A DNA stretch of 64,000 nt from an uncultured Phycisphaerales bacterium (GCA_949373145.1 CASICI010000029.1:1-64000); one strand, 5' to 3'. Numbered from the stretch's first letter, positions 1 through 10,112 are shown. The notes: generated from the letters alone by a model not told the origin. Numbers and translations: made by a program.

Positions 1-2
1 CT

Positions 3-758
3 CGATCTGCAGGCCCTCGGGCGATTGGGTCATGCGTGCCAGTTGGACGCCGACGAACTGTTCGGATCAGGCCGGCTCCTGCTGTCTGTCCAGACGGAAC
101 CTGCGCCAACAACACGCTTGAATCCGACTGCGAGAGCGTCGGAGGAACCTACGGTGGCCCCGGTACGGTGTGCGATGGTGGTGTGTGTGATCCCGATGAC
201 GCCGATGTGCCGTGCTGTTTCGAGGCCACCAGTGGATGCATCGAGCTCTCTCAGGAAAATTGTCTGGCCGCAGGAGGATCACCCGGCGTACCGGGTGTTT
301 CTTGTTCGGATCAGATCTGTTTTCCAAGTGGTGCGGTCTGTCTGCCTGACGGAAGTTGTCTCAATGGACTGACACCCGAGGATGCGACGGCGCTCGGAGG
401 TGTTTTCGTCGGTGACGGAACGACCTGTCTCGACGTCTTCTGTCCTCAACCTGTGGGGTCCTGTTGCTTCGCCACTGGTTTCTGCCTTGAACTGACCGAG
501 AACGAATGCGCGCAAGTCGGTGCCACCTGGGGTGGAATCGGAAGCGCCTGCGATGACGTCGATGAAAACGGCACCGCAGATGCCTGTGAGGCAACTGGCG
601 ATCCAGGTGATATCGACGGTGATGGATTCATCAACGGCACCGATCTCGCCTTGCTTCTCTCTGCGTGGGGCACTGCGGACAGCGACGCCGACATCGACGG
701 CAACGGCGTGGTCAATGGCGGTGATCTCACGGTTCTGCTTTCCGCATGGACCGGCTGA
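3..758 (+). CDS. Secreted Cys-rich protein with C-terminal dockerin-like module (5' partial)
   Basis: The 5' end lies outside the window. The protein consists of repeated cysteine units of the form PDGTC...CESVGGTY and [10 protein letters not shown]...C, spaced about 45 residues apart. It ends with two calcium-loop helices ([21 protein letters not shown] and a second [20 protein letters not shown]), a dockerin type I-like pair seen at the C-terminus of secreted Phycisphaerae proteins. It is presumably exported and surface-attached; function unknown. Frame 3 is coding from about base 90. Upstream, the family pattern GSCCL-PDGTC is only continuous if one T near base 88 is removed, and a second indel is likely near base 20, so the first 100 bases appear to carry indels. 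The start codons in the ORF track (25, 36) are not real starts. Confidence 0.7.
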   Translation, partial: RSAGPRAIGSCVPVGRRRTVRIRPAPAVCPDGTCANNTLESDCESVGGTYGGPGTVCDGGVCDPDDADVPCCFEATSGCIELSQENCLAAGGSPGVPGVSCSDQICFPSGAVCLPDGSCLNGLTPEDATALGGVFVGDGTTCLDVFCPQPVGSCCFATGFCLELTENECAQVGATWGGIGSACDDVDENGTADACEATGDPGDIDGDGFINGTDLALLLSAWGTADSDADIDGNGVVNGGDLTVLLSAWTG

Positions 759-770
759 TTCGAGTCGCCT

Positions 771-803
771 AAAAAAGGAGCCACGGATTTCCGTGACTCC
801 TTT
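771..803 (-). terminator. Intrinsic terminator downstream of tRNA-Ser
   Basis: An inverted repeat (AAAGGAGTCACGG / CCGTGGCTCCTTT on the minus strand) has a short AAAT loop and is followed by six T on the minus strand. It sits 8 bases beyond the 3' end of the minus-strand tRNA and 13 bases after the plus-strand stop at 758, so it probably ends both transcripts. Confidence 0.75.
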
Positions 804-810
804 CATGAAG

Positions 811-897
811 CGGAGAGGGAGGGATTCGAACCCTCGATGACCCGAAGGCCATACCGGTTTTCGAGACCGGCGCGTTCAGCCGCTCCGCCACCTCTCC
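811..897 (-). tRNA. tRNA-Ser (anticodon CGA)
   Basis: On the minus strand an 87-nt class II tRNA folds: acceptor GGAGAGG pairs with CCTCTCC, the discriminator is G as expected for Ser, the anticodon stem CCGGT/ACCGG encloses loop CTCGAAA giving anticodon CGA (reads UCG), there is a long variable arm (around TGGCCTTCGGGTCA), and a T-arm GAGGG-TTCGAAT-CCCTC. CCA is not encoded. Confidence 0.93.
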
Positions 898-1101
898 GTG
901 GTGGTGTGTCGAGCCATTCGGTGTGATCCGGATGACTTCGATCTCAAGCGGTACAGCTTATCCCGAGAAGCCATTCCTCTCAAATCGATCGGGTCTTTTT
1001 TCGAGCGTCATCAGGTGCCTCGTGCCGGTGAAAAAGCGGATCCGACCACGATTCCGGACGAATTCAAGGTTCCGCGGACCGCTGGGACGTAGAATTCCGC
1101 C

Positions 1102-1983
1102 ATGCAAATAGCCATCACAGGATCGTCGGGCTTCATCGGAGCCGCTCTCGTTCGTCGGGCCGTCGAGCAGGGGCACGAGGTCATCGCCCTTGTTCGGGAG
1201 ACCAGCCGTCGTGACCATATCGAGGATCTGGTCTCTCGATTCGTGGTGGGCACGCATGATGAGCCTCATACCAGAGCGGCTCTTCTGGAAGGCACCGACG
1301 TCGTGGTCCACAACAGTTTCGACTGGCCCGCCATGAAGGATTTCTCCCGTCATGTGCAGGGGAACCTCGTCGGGTCGCTGGACTTTCTCAAGGAATCAGG
1401 TGATCGTCACTTCATCTACATGAGTTCGATCGCCGTCCACCACTTCATGCACGACCGCTGGGAGGGTGTCATCGATGAAAGTCACCCCGGACGTCCCGGC
1501 AACGACTACGGTGCGTTGAAGGCCGCCGTCGAAGCCCATATGTGGTCTGCCAATGCCTCCACCGGGCAGGCGGTGACCGCGATCCGACCGTGTGGCGTCT
1601 ACGGAATCGATCCTCGCTCGAACCGCTCGATCGGTTGGCCGTTCATCGAACGAATTCGCCGAGGCGAACCCTTCGAACGCAAGGGGGGCGGCAAGTTCGT
1701 GCATGTCGACGATGTCGCGGCGGCGACCATCGCCGCCGTCGGAAACCCCGCGGCGTCTCCGGCCGTCTACAACCTCGTCGACTGTTACGCTCGCTGGTCC
1801 GACTGGGCGCATGTCATTGCGAACAGGTTGGGCGTCGAACTCGATATCGACGACTCGAGTCCCTCGGCTCCGAAGAACATGTTCGAGACCTCGGCGACGG
1901 TTCGAGATCTCGGGGTCTCCCTGGACCGTGGCTTCGATGGAATCACCAGACACATCGATGAGATGATCGCCCTGGGGGCCTGA
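1102..1983 (+). CDS. NAD(P)-dependent epimerase/dehydratase (extended SDR)
   Basis: A 293-residue extended short-chain dehydrogenase. The Rossmann motif TGSSGFIG (TGxxGxxG) is at residues 6-13, and the YGALK catalytic YxxxK pair follows an upstream SSIAV strand carrying the catalytic Ser. Residues after about 170 form the substrate lobe (RPCGVYG, then FVHVDDVAAA, a motif of the NAD-epimerase family). The substrate cannot be told from sequence; nucleotide sugar or a related polyol derivative is usual for the family. The start at ATG 1102 coincides with the Rossmann beta strand. No clear Shine-Dalgarno precedes it. It stands alone and converges on the Bat operon with an 18-base gap. Confidence 0.85.
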   Translation: MQIAITGSSGFIGAALVRRAVEQGHEVIALVRETSRRDHIEDLVSRFVVGTHDEPHTRAALLEGTDVVVHNSFDWPAMKDFSRHVQGNLVGSLDFLKESGDRHFIYMSSIAVHHFMHDRWEGVIDESHPGRPGNDYGALKAAVEAHMWSANASTGQAVTAIRPCGVYGIDPRSNRSIGWPFIERIRRGEPFERKGGGKFVHVDDVAAATIAAVGNPAASPAVYNLVDCYARWSDWAHVIANRLGVELDIDDSSPSAPKNMFETSATVRDLGVSLDRGFDGITRHIDEMIALGA

Positions 1984-2001
1984 ACACCTGAGTGCGCTGG
2001 T

Positions 2002-2869
2002 TCAGGATGCGCCAACGCGTACCGCGTCGTCAGCCGAGATCCACCCGGTTCTTCCGTCGGTGAATCGGACCTGATGCCAGCTCGGTCTCGAGTCCTGGAC
2101 TTCGAACTCCACACCTGCCGGAAGGGCCTCGGAGAACACTTCCGAAAAGGAGTTTCCGTTTCCGCTGCGTACGATGGTCTCTTCAAGCAGCACGCCGGGC
2201 GCACGCCAGCTGATCCTCCACCAGATCGAGGGTGATGGTGGTGCCAAGCAGGAGCGCGACGCCTCCGGTCACGACCATGGAGGTCTTCAATCCGAAGCCT
2301 CGGGCCTCGCCCTGTCGCGCATCATCCGTTCGTCTGGTGCGCAGGCCGATCGCGAGCAGCGTCCAGAAGGTGCACCAACTTGCGGCGGCGAGCCACCATC
2401 GGGTTTCGAATTCCAGCAGATGCCAGCCTTGTGAAACCGTGTCGTAGACCACCGTCACGCCCTCGGCATCGAACTTGGCTGGAACCTGACTGCGGGCGAG
2501 GAGAAGGTTTCGTCGAACGGTCGCATCACCTGGAATCAGTCGATCGGCTTCCAGGTACGCGTGGATGGCATGCCCCAGACGCCCCGCCCCGAGTTCGGCA
2601 TTCCCAAGATTCGTCCAGAGTTCTCCGTTTTGAATGCCATTGGCGATCACTCGCCTCCAGCCATCGGCGCTTCGGGAAAAGGCCGCCACGGATTCCTCCG
2701 GATCAAGCTCGCTCAGTGTGATGCCGCGCTCGTAGGACGTCTGAGCTTCTTCAGCCAGCATCATTCGCGAAGTCCCTGCATCAGTCGTCTCTTGAGCGCT
2801 GACGTCCGTCGTCATGGCGAAGCATGATCCAAGGGTGACGATGAGAAGCATGCGAGTGAACGGCTTCAT
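2002..2869 (-). CDS. BatE-like TPR/SH3 membrane protein (one frameshift)
   Basis: Last gene of the Bat operon. ATG 2869 overlaps the batD stop (ATGA). The first part (ORF 2183-2923) has a signal peptide ending near VSAQ, TPR-like helices (LWTNLGNAELGAGRLGHAIHAY) and two membrane helices. The ORF track breaks it near 2206, and the last 70 residues continue in another frame (ORF 2002-2247) as an SH3-like domain (EVQDSRPSWHQVRFTDGRTGWI). Removing one base of a GG pair joins the two into about 288 residues with the TPR-TM-SH3 order of BatE. Role in the family: a periplasmic scaffold partner of the VWA proteins, with experimental data limited to other bacteria. Confidence 0.75.
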
Positions 2870-4767
2870 GAGAGCACCTCCGACTTTTCGGTCAGGTCTG
2901 CAGAGAACGTCTTCCAATGGCACGTATCGAGTCTTCCGATCAATCGAACCGCTTCGTCCCGTCCGTTCATGTGCAGCCCTTCCTCACGGGCGTACCCGGC
3001 GCGCTCGCTCATGTGAAGAAAGCCTTCCAGTTCATGAAGCAACTCGGTATCGGCACCGGCGACACGTGCGAGATGGAGGCTTTCCGAAGTCGTGGCACTG
3101 GTCGCCGGGAGACATGACTTCTCGCTGATGTAGACACGAACGCATCGACTGGATTCTGCCAGCTCCTGTGTCGCCTGGAGAGTCGCAAGCGCCTTGGCTC
3201 TGGCTCCACGAGCCAGCACCACCATGGGATTTCTCCGACGCCATCGTGAACGAGCGAGAAGAAGTGCGATCGCACAGAAGCCGATGGGTGGTGCGACGGC
3301 CACGATGGCGGTCCCGGCACCGATGTCTCTTCCGCTCGACGTCAACAACGTGCTGTTCACGGGAAAGTTCGCCGCAAGCCCTTTTTCAGAAGCGCTTTCA
3401 AGCCTTGAAGAGGGGGAATCGTCATTCTGTTCGGGCGAGGTCCCCGAAGCTCGTGTGATGTCCGACATCGCCAGAGACTCTGCCGGACTGACCGTGAGTG
3501 GAATCGGTTGGGTGTAGACGGTCTTGTAGGTTTCGGTCTGAGGATCGAAGAATGCGAAGGGAATGGGAGGGATGGCCTCCACATCGGCGGATCGCGCTCT
3601 CAGGGTCTGGGTGAAGACCTTGATGTCTCCATCAACCGTTCCTGCGATGGGATCTGAGGGGATCTTGAAATCACCGATCAGTTCGCTCATCAGATGGAGT
3701 GGAGGTGGGCGCAGGGTGTCGAGGACGGATTCATCATTTCTGACGTTCCCCACCATGAAGGACAGTGTGATCGGATCACCCACCGCGACGTCCCTGGGAC
3801 GTGCGGAGGACTTCACCACGAAATTTCCGACAGCGCCTCGGAAGTAGTCGGGCTTGCCTTCTTCAGGAAGAGGCTTGATGCCGATGTCTCCGATGTCCGC
3901 ATGAACCCTCAGAGGAATCAGGCCTGAAAATTGCAGTCCAGAACTGAAGATCGAACGTGAGCGTTCCACGCCCGTGGGATAACTCACGGCGACCGAGACA
4001 TCACTGAGGCCTTCGATCGATCCGAGTCCGGTCGGTCGCAATTCACGTTCGATTTCATAGACGAAGTAGCGTCTTCCGTCACGGATCTCTGAACGTCCAC
4101 TGGGGCGCTGGCGATTGGCCGCCATCTGCTCGAGCGATTTCTTGAATGGACCCCAGTCCGAGTCACCGGCTTTCACCAACTGCCACATGGTGCTTTCCGG
4201 AATCTCGACCTCGTATCCAGCGGGTTCGAATTCCTCGATCCATATCTGAAGGCTCAATTGCACCGGTTCACCCACATACACCGAAGTGTCGGGACCGAAG
4301 ACGTCGACCAGGACCTTGCCGTCGTTGACGGGTGCCACTGCCGTGAGTCGAACATCGCTGCTGTTGTACGTGATCCCCTCGACCTCGAGTTGGATGTTGG
4401 GAATGACGAAGGTTCCCGCTCGCGTGGGCGTCACGCTGATGGCAAGGTCGACGGTTCTCGATTCCTCACGCCTTCCATTGATGATCGTGATCCGTGAGGA
4501 GCGATTGAGCGCGCCTTCGTATTGAATCTTCAACCCGTCGACTTGCGGAAGAACGGGCTCTCCGAAGTCCGAGGCGTTTTCGACGGTGAACACGATCTGG
4601 ATGGGGGTGTCCACCCAGGTCTGATTGTTCGTGAACGAGACGGAGACGTTCTGAGCTTTCACGTCTCCCGTGACGCCCAAGATCGCGACAAGGCACAGAA
4701 GCGCACACCAGCACGGCACACGACGTCGAATCACGGTGTTCTGAATCATCTTCATGGTGTGTTTCAT
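2866..4767 (-). CDS. batD: BatD-like oxygen tolerance protein
   Basis: About 633 residues with an N-terminal signal peptide ending near DVKAQ, several Ig-like beta domains (VSVSFTNNQTWVDTPIQIVF starts the first BatD repeat), and a membrane helix near residue 500 (IVAVAPPIGFCAIALLLA) followed by a cytoplasmic tail. This is the layout of BatD. The ORF track begins upstream at 4773, but ATG 4767 overlaps the batC stop (TGATG) and is the likely start. The stop overlaps the start of batE. Family role: large periplasmic/inner-membrane component of the MoxR-Bat system, linked to stress and oxygen tolerance in Bacteroides and spirochaetes; function here inferred. Confidence 0.85.
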   Translation of the reverse strand: MKHTMKMIQNTVIRRRVPCWCALLCLVAILGVTGDVKAQNVSVSFTNNQTWVDTPIQIVFTVENASDFGEPVLPQVDGLKIQYEGALNRSSRITIINGRREESRTVDLAISVTPTRAGTFVIPNIQLEVEGITYNSSDVRLTAVAPVNDGKVLVDVFGPDTSVYVGEPVQLSLQIWIEEFEPAGYEVEIPESTMWQLVKAGDSDWGPFKKSLEQMAANRQRPSGRSEIRDGRRYFVYEIERELRPTGLGSIEGLSDVSVAVSYPTGVERSRSIFSSGLQFSGLIPLRVHADIGDIGIKPLPEEGKPDYFRGAVGNFVVKSSARPRDVAVGDPITLSFMVGNVRNDESVLDTLRPPPLHLMSELIGDFKIPSDPIAGTVDGDIKVFTQTLRARSADVEAIPPIPFAFFDPQTETYKTVYTQPIPLTVSPAESLAMSDITRASGTSPEQNDDSPSSRLESASEKGLAANFPVNSTLLTSSGRDIGAGTAIVAVAPPIGFCAIALLLARSRWRRRNPMVVLARGARAKALATLQATQELAESSRCVRVYISEKSCLPATSATTSESLHLARVAGADTELLHELEGFLHMSERAGYAREEGLHMNGRDEAVRLIGRLDTCHWKTFSADLTEKSEVLS

Positions 4768-6039
4768 CACCAATCCTTCTCAACGGGGGTCTTCTTCCTG
4801 GCGGCTTCGCGAGCCTCGCGTGCGGCGAGAACCTCGCGTCGCTCCTTTTCCTTGTCCCGAATCATCTGAAGCAGGGCTTCAGCCTGTTCACGAGTCATAC
4901 GCACCGGTGCAGCCTCCTTGTTCGCGGAATCTTCGCCTGACTTGGCATCGGATTCCTTCGGTTCCTGCTGGTCCTGTTCTGCTGATCCTGTTCCTGCTGA
5001 TCCTGTTCCTGCTGATCCTGTTCCTGCTGATCCTGTTCCTGCTGATCCTGTTCCTGCTGATCCTGTTCCTGCTGATCCTGTTCCTGCTGGTCCTGTTCCT
5101 GCTGGTCCTGTTCCTGCTGGTCCTGTTCCTGCTGGTCCTGGTTCTGCTGGTCCTGGTTCTGCTGGTCCTGGTTCTGCTGGTCCTGGTTCTGCTGGTCCTG
5201 TTCTGCTGGTCCTGGTTCTGCTGGTCCTGTTCCTGCTGGTCCTGTTCCTGCTGGTCCTGTTCCTGCTGGTCCTGTTCCTGCTGGTCCTGTTCCTGCTGGT
5301 CCTGTTCCTGCTGGTCCTGTTCCTGCTGGTCCTGGTTCTGCTGGTCCTGTTCCTGCTGATCCTGTTCCTGCTGATCCTGTTCCTGCTGCTGTTCTTCCTG
5401 AGTCTCTTCGAGTGCCTTCATGAGTCGATGAGCAAGCTCTGCATTTCGACGAGCATCTCTGGAATCCGGTGAGGCGATGATGGCATCTCTGTAGTGCGAA
5501 AGAGCCTGTTTCAACGCATCAATCGGTTGCTCGAGAGTTTGTGGATCAGCTTGTCCTTCGGAGGCCCTTTCTCTTGATTGGGTGTCGCGTGCGTCCTCCA
5601 CCAGGTCCAAGGCTCTTCGATACGAGACGTTGCCCCGGTTGAACAGAGCGGACTGGGTGATTTTGGGATCGTCTCCCGCCGAGGCACGCTCGAACGCCCG
5701 AGTGGCGACATCCAAAGCACCGGCTCGATACGCGGCGACTCCGAGGTTGTATTGAAGTCGTTCATCAAGAGGTCGTCGGTCACTTGCGGCGATGTACAGA
5801 TCGAGCGCCTCGGGATATCGATCCTCTTGCAGAGACTCTCGTGCCTTCTGCACCAGAAGTTCGATCTCGGTGTTCTGCCAGGTCGACTCCGCGATCGGTT
5901 GCGTCGTGGTGTCGGTGGTCTCTTCCGGGATCTCGATTCGTGGAGTCACCGCGGAGGCATCCCGGGCGGCTGGCTCCTGATTGGGCGCTCCTGCTTGAAC
6001 GGCAAGCAGTGCTGTGAGGATCGTCGTGGTCACGGTCAT
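4767..6039 (-). CDS. batC: BatC-like TPR protein with long Gln-rich repeat (two frameshifts)
   Basis: N-terminal signal peptide (TILTALLAVQAG), then TPR repeats (YPEALDLYIAASDRRPLDERLQYNLGVAAYRAG). Next comes a tract of about 140 residues of the pentapeptide (D)QQ(E/N)Q(D), then a conserved C-terminus (MTREQAEALLQMIRDKEKE...VEKDW). VEKDW is the typical BatC ending. The ORF track runs to 4888 in a wrong frame (RTSRTRTS...): one C is missing near 5205 and another near 4978. Restoring both gives 424 residues ending at the TGA that overlaps batD. ATG 6039 overlaps the batB stop (ATGA). Confidence 0.78.
4975..5395 (-). repeat. 15-bp coding minisatellite in batC
   Basis: About 28 head-to-tail copies of a 15-bp unit (minus strand GACCAGCAGGAACAG) coding for DQQEQ or, with G-to-A changes, DQQNQ. 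Variants come in blocks: GAT in place of GAC at both ends, AAC in place of GAA in the middle. Two units are 14 bp, which shifts the frame. The block pattern suggests expansion by slippage or unequal crossing-over. Confidence 0.9.
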
Positions 6040-7086
6040 GAGGCAACTCCCGACGCAAGTGAGTCATTCTTCGGAGTCCGGCGCCTGGCCGGCACCATGA
6101 AATCGGCACACAACAGAAGCAATGCGAGTCCGGCAAGCCACTGAAACCTGGGGGTGGTGATCTTGATTTCAGTCGATTCAAGATCGGCTCTCTGATCGGC
6201 CGCCACCACATCATTGAAGATTCGTCCCAGGTCGAATCGCTTGGTGCCCGCAGGAATGAAGGCGCCTTCACCGGCAAGAGCCGTGGCCTTGAGCGTCGAT
6301 GGTTCCATCTTGGTCCAGACCTGCTCACCGTCATGGGTCAGCCACGAGCGTCTCCCGTTCACGAGAACCGGAATTCGTGCGCCCTGCAGGTCATCGCCGA
6401 TCCCAACCGTGTAGACCCTGATGCCTTGTTCCGCGAGGGCGGCCTCCGCCATCTCGACCGGCATGCTCTGCTGGTCTTCGCCGTCACTCAGGATCACGAT
6501 GGCCTTGCCGCCCGCTTCCTCGTTGGTGAACGATGACGCTGCCAGTCGAATGGCATCGCCGAGCATCGAGCCACCTCGTGAGCTGTTGCGGGCGTCCACT
6601 TCGTCGAGTGCGAGTTTCAGGGAACGGTAATTCAAGGTCAGTGGTGATTCGATCTGCGAATCGCCCGCGAAACTGATGATGCCGGCACGATCACCGCCGA
6701 GTTCATCCACGGCATCGGCGATCGCCTGCTTCGCCCTTTCAAGGCGATTCGGTCCCGCATCTTCCGCGAGCATCGACCGGGAGACATCGACCACGAAGAA
6801 GACGTCCATGCCTCGTCTCTGAATCTCTTCATATCGCACGCCCCAGCGTGGATCCATCTCCGGCGAACACCAGGGCGATGAGCGCGCTGATGATCAGGGC
6901 GGTCTTCATCACGGGGCGAAATCGACTTGCGCCCGGAGCGATTCGATCGAGAACCTTTTCATCCGCGAATCGTCTCAGCTGTCTGTTTCGACGTGCCAGC
7001 GCCCATGCGGCGACGAGTACCAGCGCAAGGACAACCCAGGTGAGGCTCAAGAGTGCAGGATGTACGAAGTGAAAATCTGACATCAT
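6036..7086 (-). CDS. batB: BatB-like VWA domain membrane protein (one frameshift)
   Basis: Residues 1-80 (ORF 6829-7086) carry two membrane helices (LLSLTWVVLALVLVAAWALA and ALIISALIALVF). The rest (ORF 6036-6857) is a von Willebrand factor A domain with MIDAS motif DVSRS, a metal-site SDGED segment, and a final membrane helix (WLAGLALLLLCADFMV). The split near 6860 is healed by removing one base of a GG pair, giving 349 residues in the TM-VWA-TM order of BatB. The stop overlaps the batC start. The protein is expected in the inner membrane with VWA facing the periplasm. Confidence 0.82.
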
Positions 7087-7105
7087 CTCATCTCAAGAAG
7101 GTGAC

Positions 7106-8191
7106 TCAGGGGAGTGAACGGAAGACGATCAGGCCGAGGAGCTGTTCGAAGGCGAGCAGTCCGAACGCCAGCACGAGGAGTGGAGGAAGTGATACGCCGG
7201 CAAGACTGATCGGTTCGACCGCATAGTCCACGTACTGCAGATAGCGACGCTGTTCGGTTTCGGTCTTTTCAAGTTCGTCGATCGTCTCGTAGATCTTCTT
7301 CAGGCTGTCGGTGTTGGTGGCTCTGAAGTAGAGGCCGCCCGTTCGATCCGCCATTTCGGTGAGGGTCTCCTCATCGATGTTGACCTGCGTGGGTCTGAGC
7401 TCCTGTCCGAACACGGTCCGGACCGGGGCGAGTGCCACGCCACGAGTTCCGACGCCGATCGTGTAGATCTTGATTCCGTATTCCGACGCGAGATCGGCTG
7501 CGACCAGAGGTTCGATCACACCAGCGGTGTTCTCCCCGTCGGTCAGCAACACGATGACCCTGCTCTTGATCTTCTGCGTGCCGGCTTCGTCCGCCCGTTC
7601 GCCGACGTCTCGAAGACGTTCGACGGCGAGCGCCACGGCATCGCCGATCGCGGTGCCATCTTCCGACGCCACTGAAGCGTGGCGGAGGTCTCCCAGTGCA
7701 TTGAGAAGATGGGCATGGTCGAGCGTCATCGGTGAGAGACTGTCCGCGTTTCCTGCAAACGTGACCAGGCCGATCAGATCGTTCGGGCGACCGGGAAGTT
7801 CCTCTCCGCCGGCGATGAATTCAGCGCCCACGCGCTTGACCGCCTCAAGCCTGTTGGAGCGTGTGCCTTCGATTTCGAAGTCCTGAGCCAGCATGCTGCT
7901 GGACCGGTCGACCAGCATCTGCATCGCGACGCCTTCGACGGTGATCTTGGTCTGTTCATTCGCCTTGACCGGTCGAGCGAGACTGACGACGAGCAGCGCG
8001 AGGACCAGGGACCGGATGGTGATGGGGAGCCATCGAAGTCGTGTTCGCAGCGAACGCCCGGAGTTCCTGGCGACGTCAATGCTCGAAAACATGATGGGTG
8101 CTCGGTGTCTGCTGCGCGCGGTCAGGATCAGACCGATCGGAATCAGACACAGCAGCAACAGCATCCAGATGGATTCGGGATGAAAGCTCAT
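7106..8191 (-). CDS. batA: BatA-like VWA domain membrane protein
   Basis: A 361-residue protein beginning MSFHPESIW with two N-terminal membrane helices, a VWA domain with MIDAS DRSSS and downstream LLTDGENT, and one or two C-terminal helices (PPLLVLAFGLLAFEQLLGL). ATG 8191 is chosen over the ORF-track start at 8224 because AAGGAGG lies 7 bases upstream and ATG 8191 forms an ATGA overlap with the reconstructed upstream gene. Together with BatB it makes the paired VWA core of the MoxR-Bat system. Confidence 0.88.
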   Translation of the reverse strand: MSFHPESIWMLLLLCLIPIGLILTARSRHRAPIMFSSIDVARNSGRSLRTRLRWLPITIRSLVLALLVVSLARPVKANEQTKITVEGVAMQMLVDRSSSMLAQDFEIEGTRSNRLEAVKRVGAEFIAGGEELPGRPNDLIGLVTFAGNADSLSPMTLDHAHLLNALGDLRHASVASEDGTAIGDAVALAVERLRDVGERADEAGTQKIKSRVIVLLTDGENTAGVIEPLVAADLASEYGIKIYTIGVGTRGVALAPVRTVFGQELRPTQVNIDEETLTEMADRTGGLYFRATNTDSLKKIYETIDELEKTETEQRRYLQYVDYAVEPISLAGVSLPPLLVLAFGLLAFEQLLGLIVFRSLP

Positions 8192-9175
8192 GCCGCATCC
8201 TCCTTCTGGATCGGGTCGTCTCACGCACGAAGTCCCGAGTCGATGTCAGCGCATCCTTGCAGTCATCCGGGCTTGCCACGCCACCGGCGAATTTGACTCG
8301 GTCTCCTCCTCGTACGATTCGTTCCAGAATCGCCCGCGCATCGTCATTGATCGCCATGTCCTCGACGACCGCCTCGACCAGCTCATTGGAGGTTCTGTCG
8401 GGTGCGTCGATTCCAAAGCGAAAGGCCACGTACCACCTCAGGACCGACTCGATTCGTTCGTATCGCAGTGTGGCATCGACCTCATTGCTCATGCCCTCGC
8501 TCTCGATCCGTGCCAGTTCGGCCAGTGCCCACTCGTGAGGGATTCTGGGTGGGGTCTTTCGACGTCCTGCCAGGACGAAGGCGATGGCAAGTGCCGCGAT
8601 GCACGCCACCAATCGATGTCGCCGTGATCACACCGGTGTCCAGATCGTCTCGCATCGGACAGCGAGGTCGTCGACGGGGCCTCGGATGTCGCTGAAGTCA
8701 GACGGATCGAATTCACCCTCGACCAGCGAGCTGATCTGAAATTCGATGGGCTTCCGTGACGACGGAGGAACGTGTGCCGTAGCTCGTTTCGAGCCCCGGA
8801 AGCTGGACCGAGCCACTTTCAAACGTCGAGACCAGAATTCGTCGTCTTTCCGCGATGTCCAGGGCACCCTGGCCGCTGCTCGGCTCGTTCCCAGCTGAGC
8901 ACGTCGAAGTCACCCAGGCGTCCGTCTTCCGGGAGCACCAGACGTGCGCCGGCAGCGGGCGGTGCCTTGATGGTGACCATCAGTTCGATGGGTTCACCCG
9001 TTTCCGCGGCGAGTCTCCTGGTCGCGATCTCGATCGTGACGTCCTCGATCACGGCGGTGTGACAACGTCGCCACCGAAGCCGTCCGGGAGTCGATCCGGT
9101 CGTCCGACGAGCAGGCGGCAAGGACGTCGAGGTCGCAAGGGCCATGACCAGGGATGTCGATCGTCTTCCAGTCAT
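8188..9175 (-). CDS. Bat-operon lipoprotein with DUF4381-like C-terminus (multiple frameshifts)
   Basis: No single frame covers this segment. Reading conserved pieces in order gives: MTGRRSTSLVMALATSTS then a lipobox LAACSSDD in another frame; VIEDVTIEIATRRLAAETGEPIEL; ALDIAERRRILVSTFESGSVQLPG; PIEFQISSLVEGEFDPSDFS; a membrane helix VACIAALAIAFVLAG; and WALAELARIESEG...VLRWYVAFRFGI, which resembles DUF4381/BatD-tail proteins that pair with VWA operons. About five 1-base indels plus an in-frame TGA at 8628-8630 separate the pieces (ORF fragments 8819-9175, 8713-8913, 8628-8867, 8076-8612). With these repaired, the gene ends DPIQKEDAA and its TGA overlaps batA. It is either badly read sequence or a decayed gene; the operon spacing favours the former. 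Confidence 0.6.
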
Positions 9176-10060
9176 CTGCGCTGCCTCCGTTCCCGGCGTT
9201 GGAAATACCCCGTCAATTCATCGATGAACGATCCACCGGTCTCGACTCTGATCGGATCGAGTCGCATTCTTCGAAAGACCTTCTCGCGAGCCTCGTCTCG
9301 TTCGATGTTCTGTTCTCTGAATCGATTTCTGATGCTTCTACGCGACGTGTCGAGGAACGTTCGTTGTCCCGTCTCGGAATCCTGGAGTTCGATCATCCCG
9401 ACATTCGGCATGATCGCCTCTCGTTCATCGACCCACGACGATGGGAATGAGATCGTGCCGCAGGGCCGCACGTTTCATCGACGAGCTCCATTCCTCGGGA
9501 GCCTCCTGGTAGTCGCTCACCGCGAAGACCACGGCGTGTCGTTTCATCGCTCGGTTGAGTTCGTCCAGTGCCACGGAGAGATCGGTCCCGGTTCCGACCG
9601 GTTCGGTCGTGAGAATCTCCCTGATCAGGCGAAGCACATGACGGACGCCCTTTCTGGGAGGCACAAATCGTTCCACCCGGTCGGTGAACAGCAGCAGGCC
9701 GACCTTGTCGTTGTTGCGGATCGCCGCATAGGCGAGGGTCGCTGCGAGTTCCGCGACCATCTCGCGTTTGAGTTCGCCCTGACTGCCGAAACCCAGGGAC
9801 CCGCTGATGTCGACCGCGATGATCACCGTCAGTTCCCGTTCCTCGCGGAACTTCTTGATGAAGGGTTCGCCGGTGCGTGCCGAGACGTTCCAGTCGATGG
9901 TGCGGACATCGTCCCCGACCATGTAGGGTCGGACTTCCTCGAACTCCATGCCCCGGCCCTTGAAGGCGGAGTTGTAACGACCCGCCAGGAGATCCGTGAC
10001 GAGGTGACTCGTCTTGATCTCGATCCTGCGGATCTTCTTGAGCAGTTCGGTGGAGAGCAT
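9172..10060 (-). CDS. DUF58 domain protein (one frameshift)
   Basis: The N-terminal 210 residues (ORF 9425-10063) show the DUF58 signature (YNSAFKGRGMEFEEVRPYMVGDDVRTIDWNVSARTG) and a VWA-like core (VDISGSLGFG). The ORF stops after LIPIVVG, but the expected C-terminus (MPNVGMIELQDSETGQRTFLDT) follows at once in the next frame (ORF 9172-9471). One surplus base in a CCC run at 9432-9434 explains the break; repaired length is 295 residues, normal for DUF58. ATG 10060 (GTG 10063 also possible). Its stop overlaps the next gene (ATGA). DUF58 proteins act between MoxR ATPases and VWA membrane proteins. Confidence 0.85.
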
Positions 10061-10112
10061 CACATTCGATTCCGATGAGGGACTGGGTCGTTCAAGGTGC
10101 CGCGGGTTTCGA

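Noticed and set aside
898-1092. 64-aa ORF between tRNA-Ser and the SDR
   Set aside because: No ribosome-binding site, starts at the tRNA end, no recognisable features. The 200-base gap otherwise shows nothing.
4975-5395. Tandem 15-bp array looks like a CRISPR or satellite
   Set aside because: Units are contiguous with no unique spacers and keep a coding frame for QQ(E/N)Q inside batC.
4754-5472. Leucine-rich plus-strand ORFs (4754-5359, 4918-5472) over the repeat
   Set aside because: Antisense translations of the batC minisatellite; low-complexity only and without a plausible start context.
9172-10060. Programmed frameshifting in DUF58 or sucC
   Set aside because: No slippery heptamer with downstream structure was seen, and the same type of 1-base break occurs in many unrelated genes, which fits read errors better.
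8855-10078. 407-aa plus-strand ORF
   Set aside because: Lies antisense to DUF58 and the Bat lipoprotein; composition typical of a shadow frame with high Arg/Asp/His and no domain.
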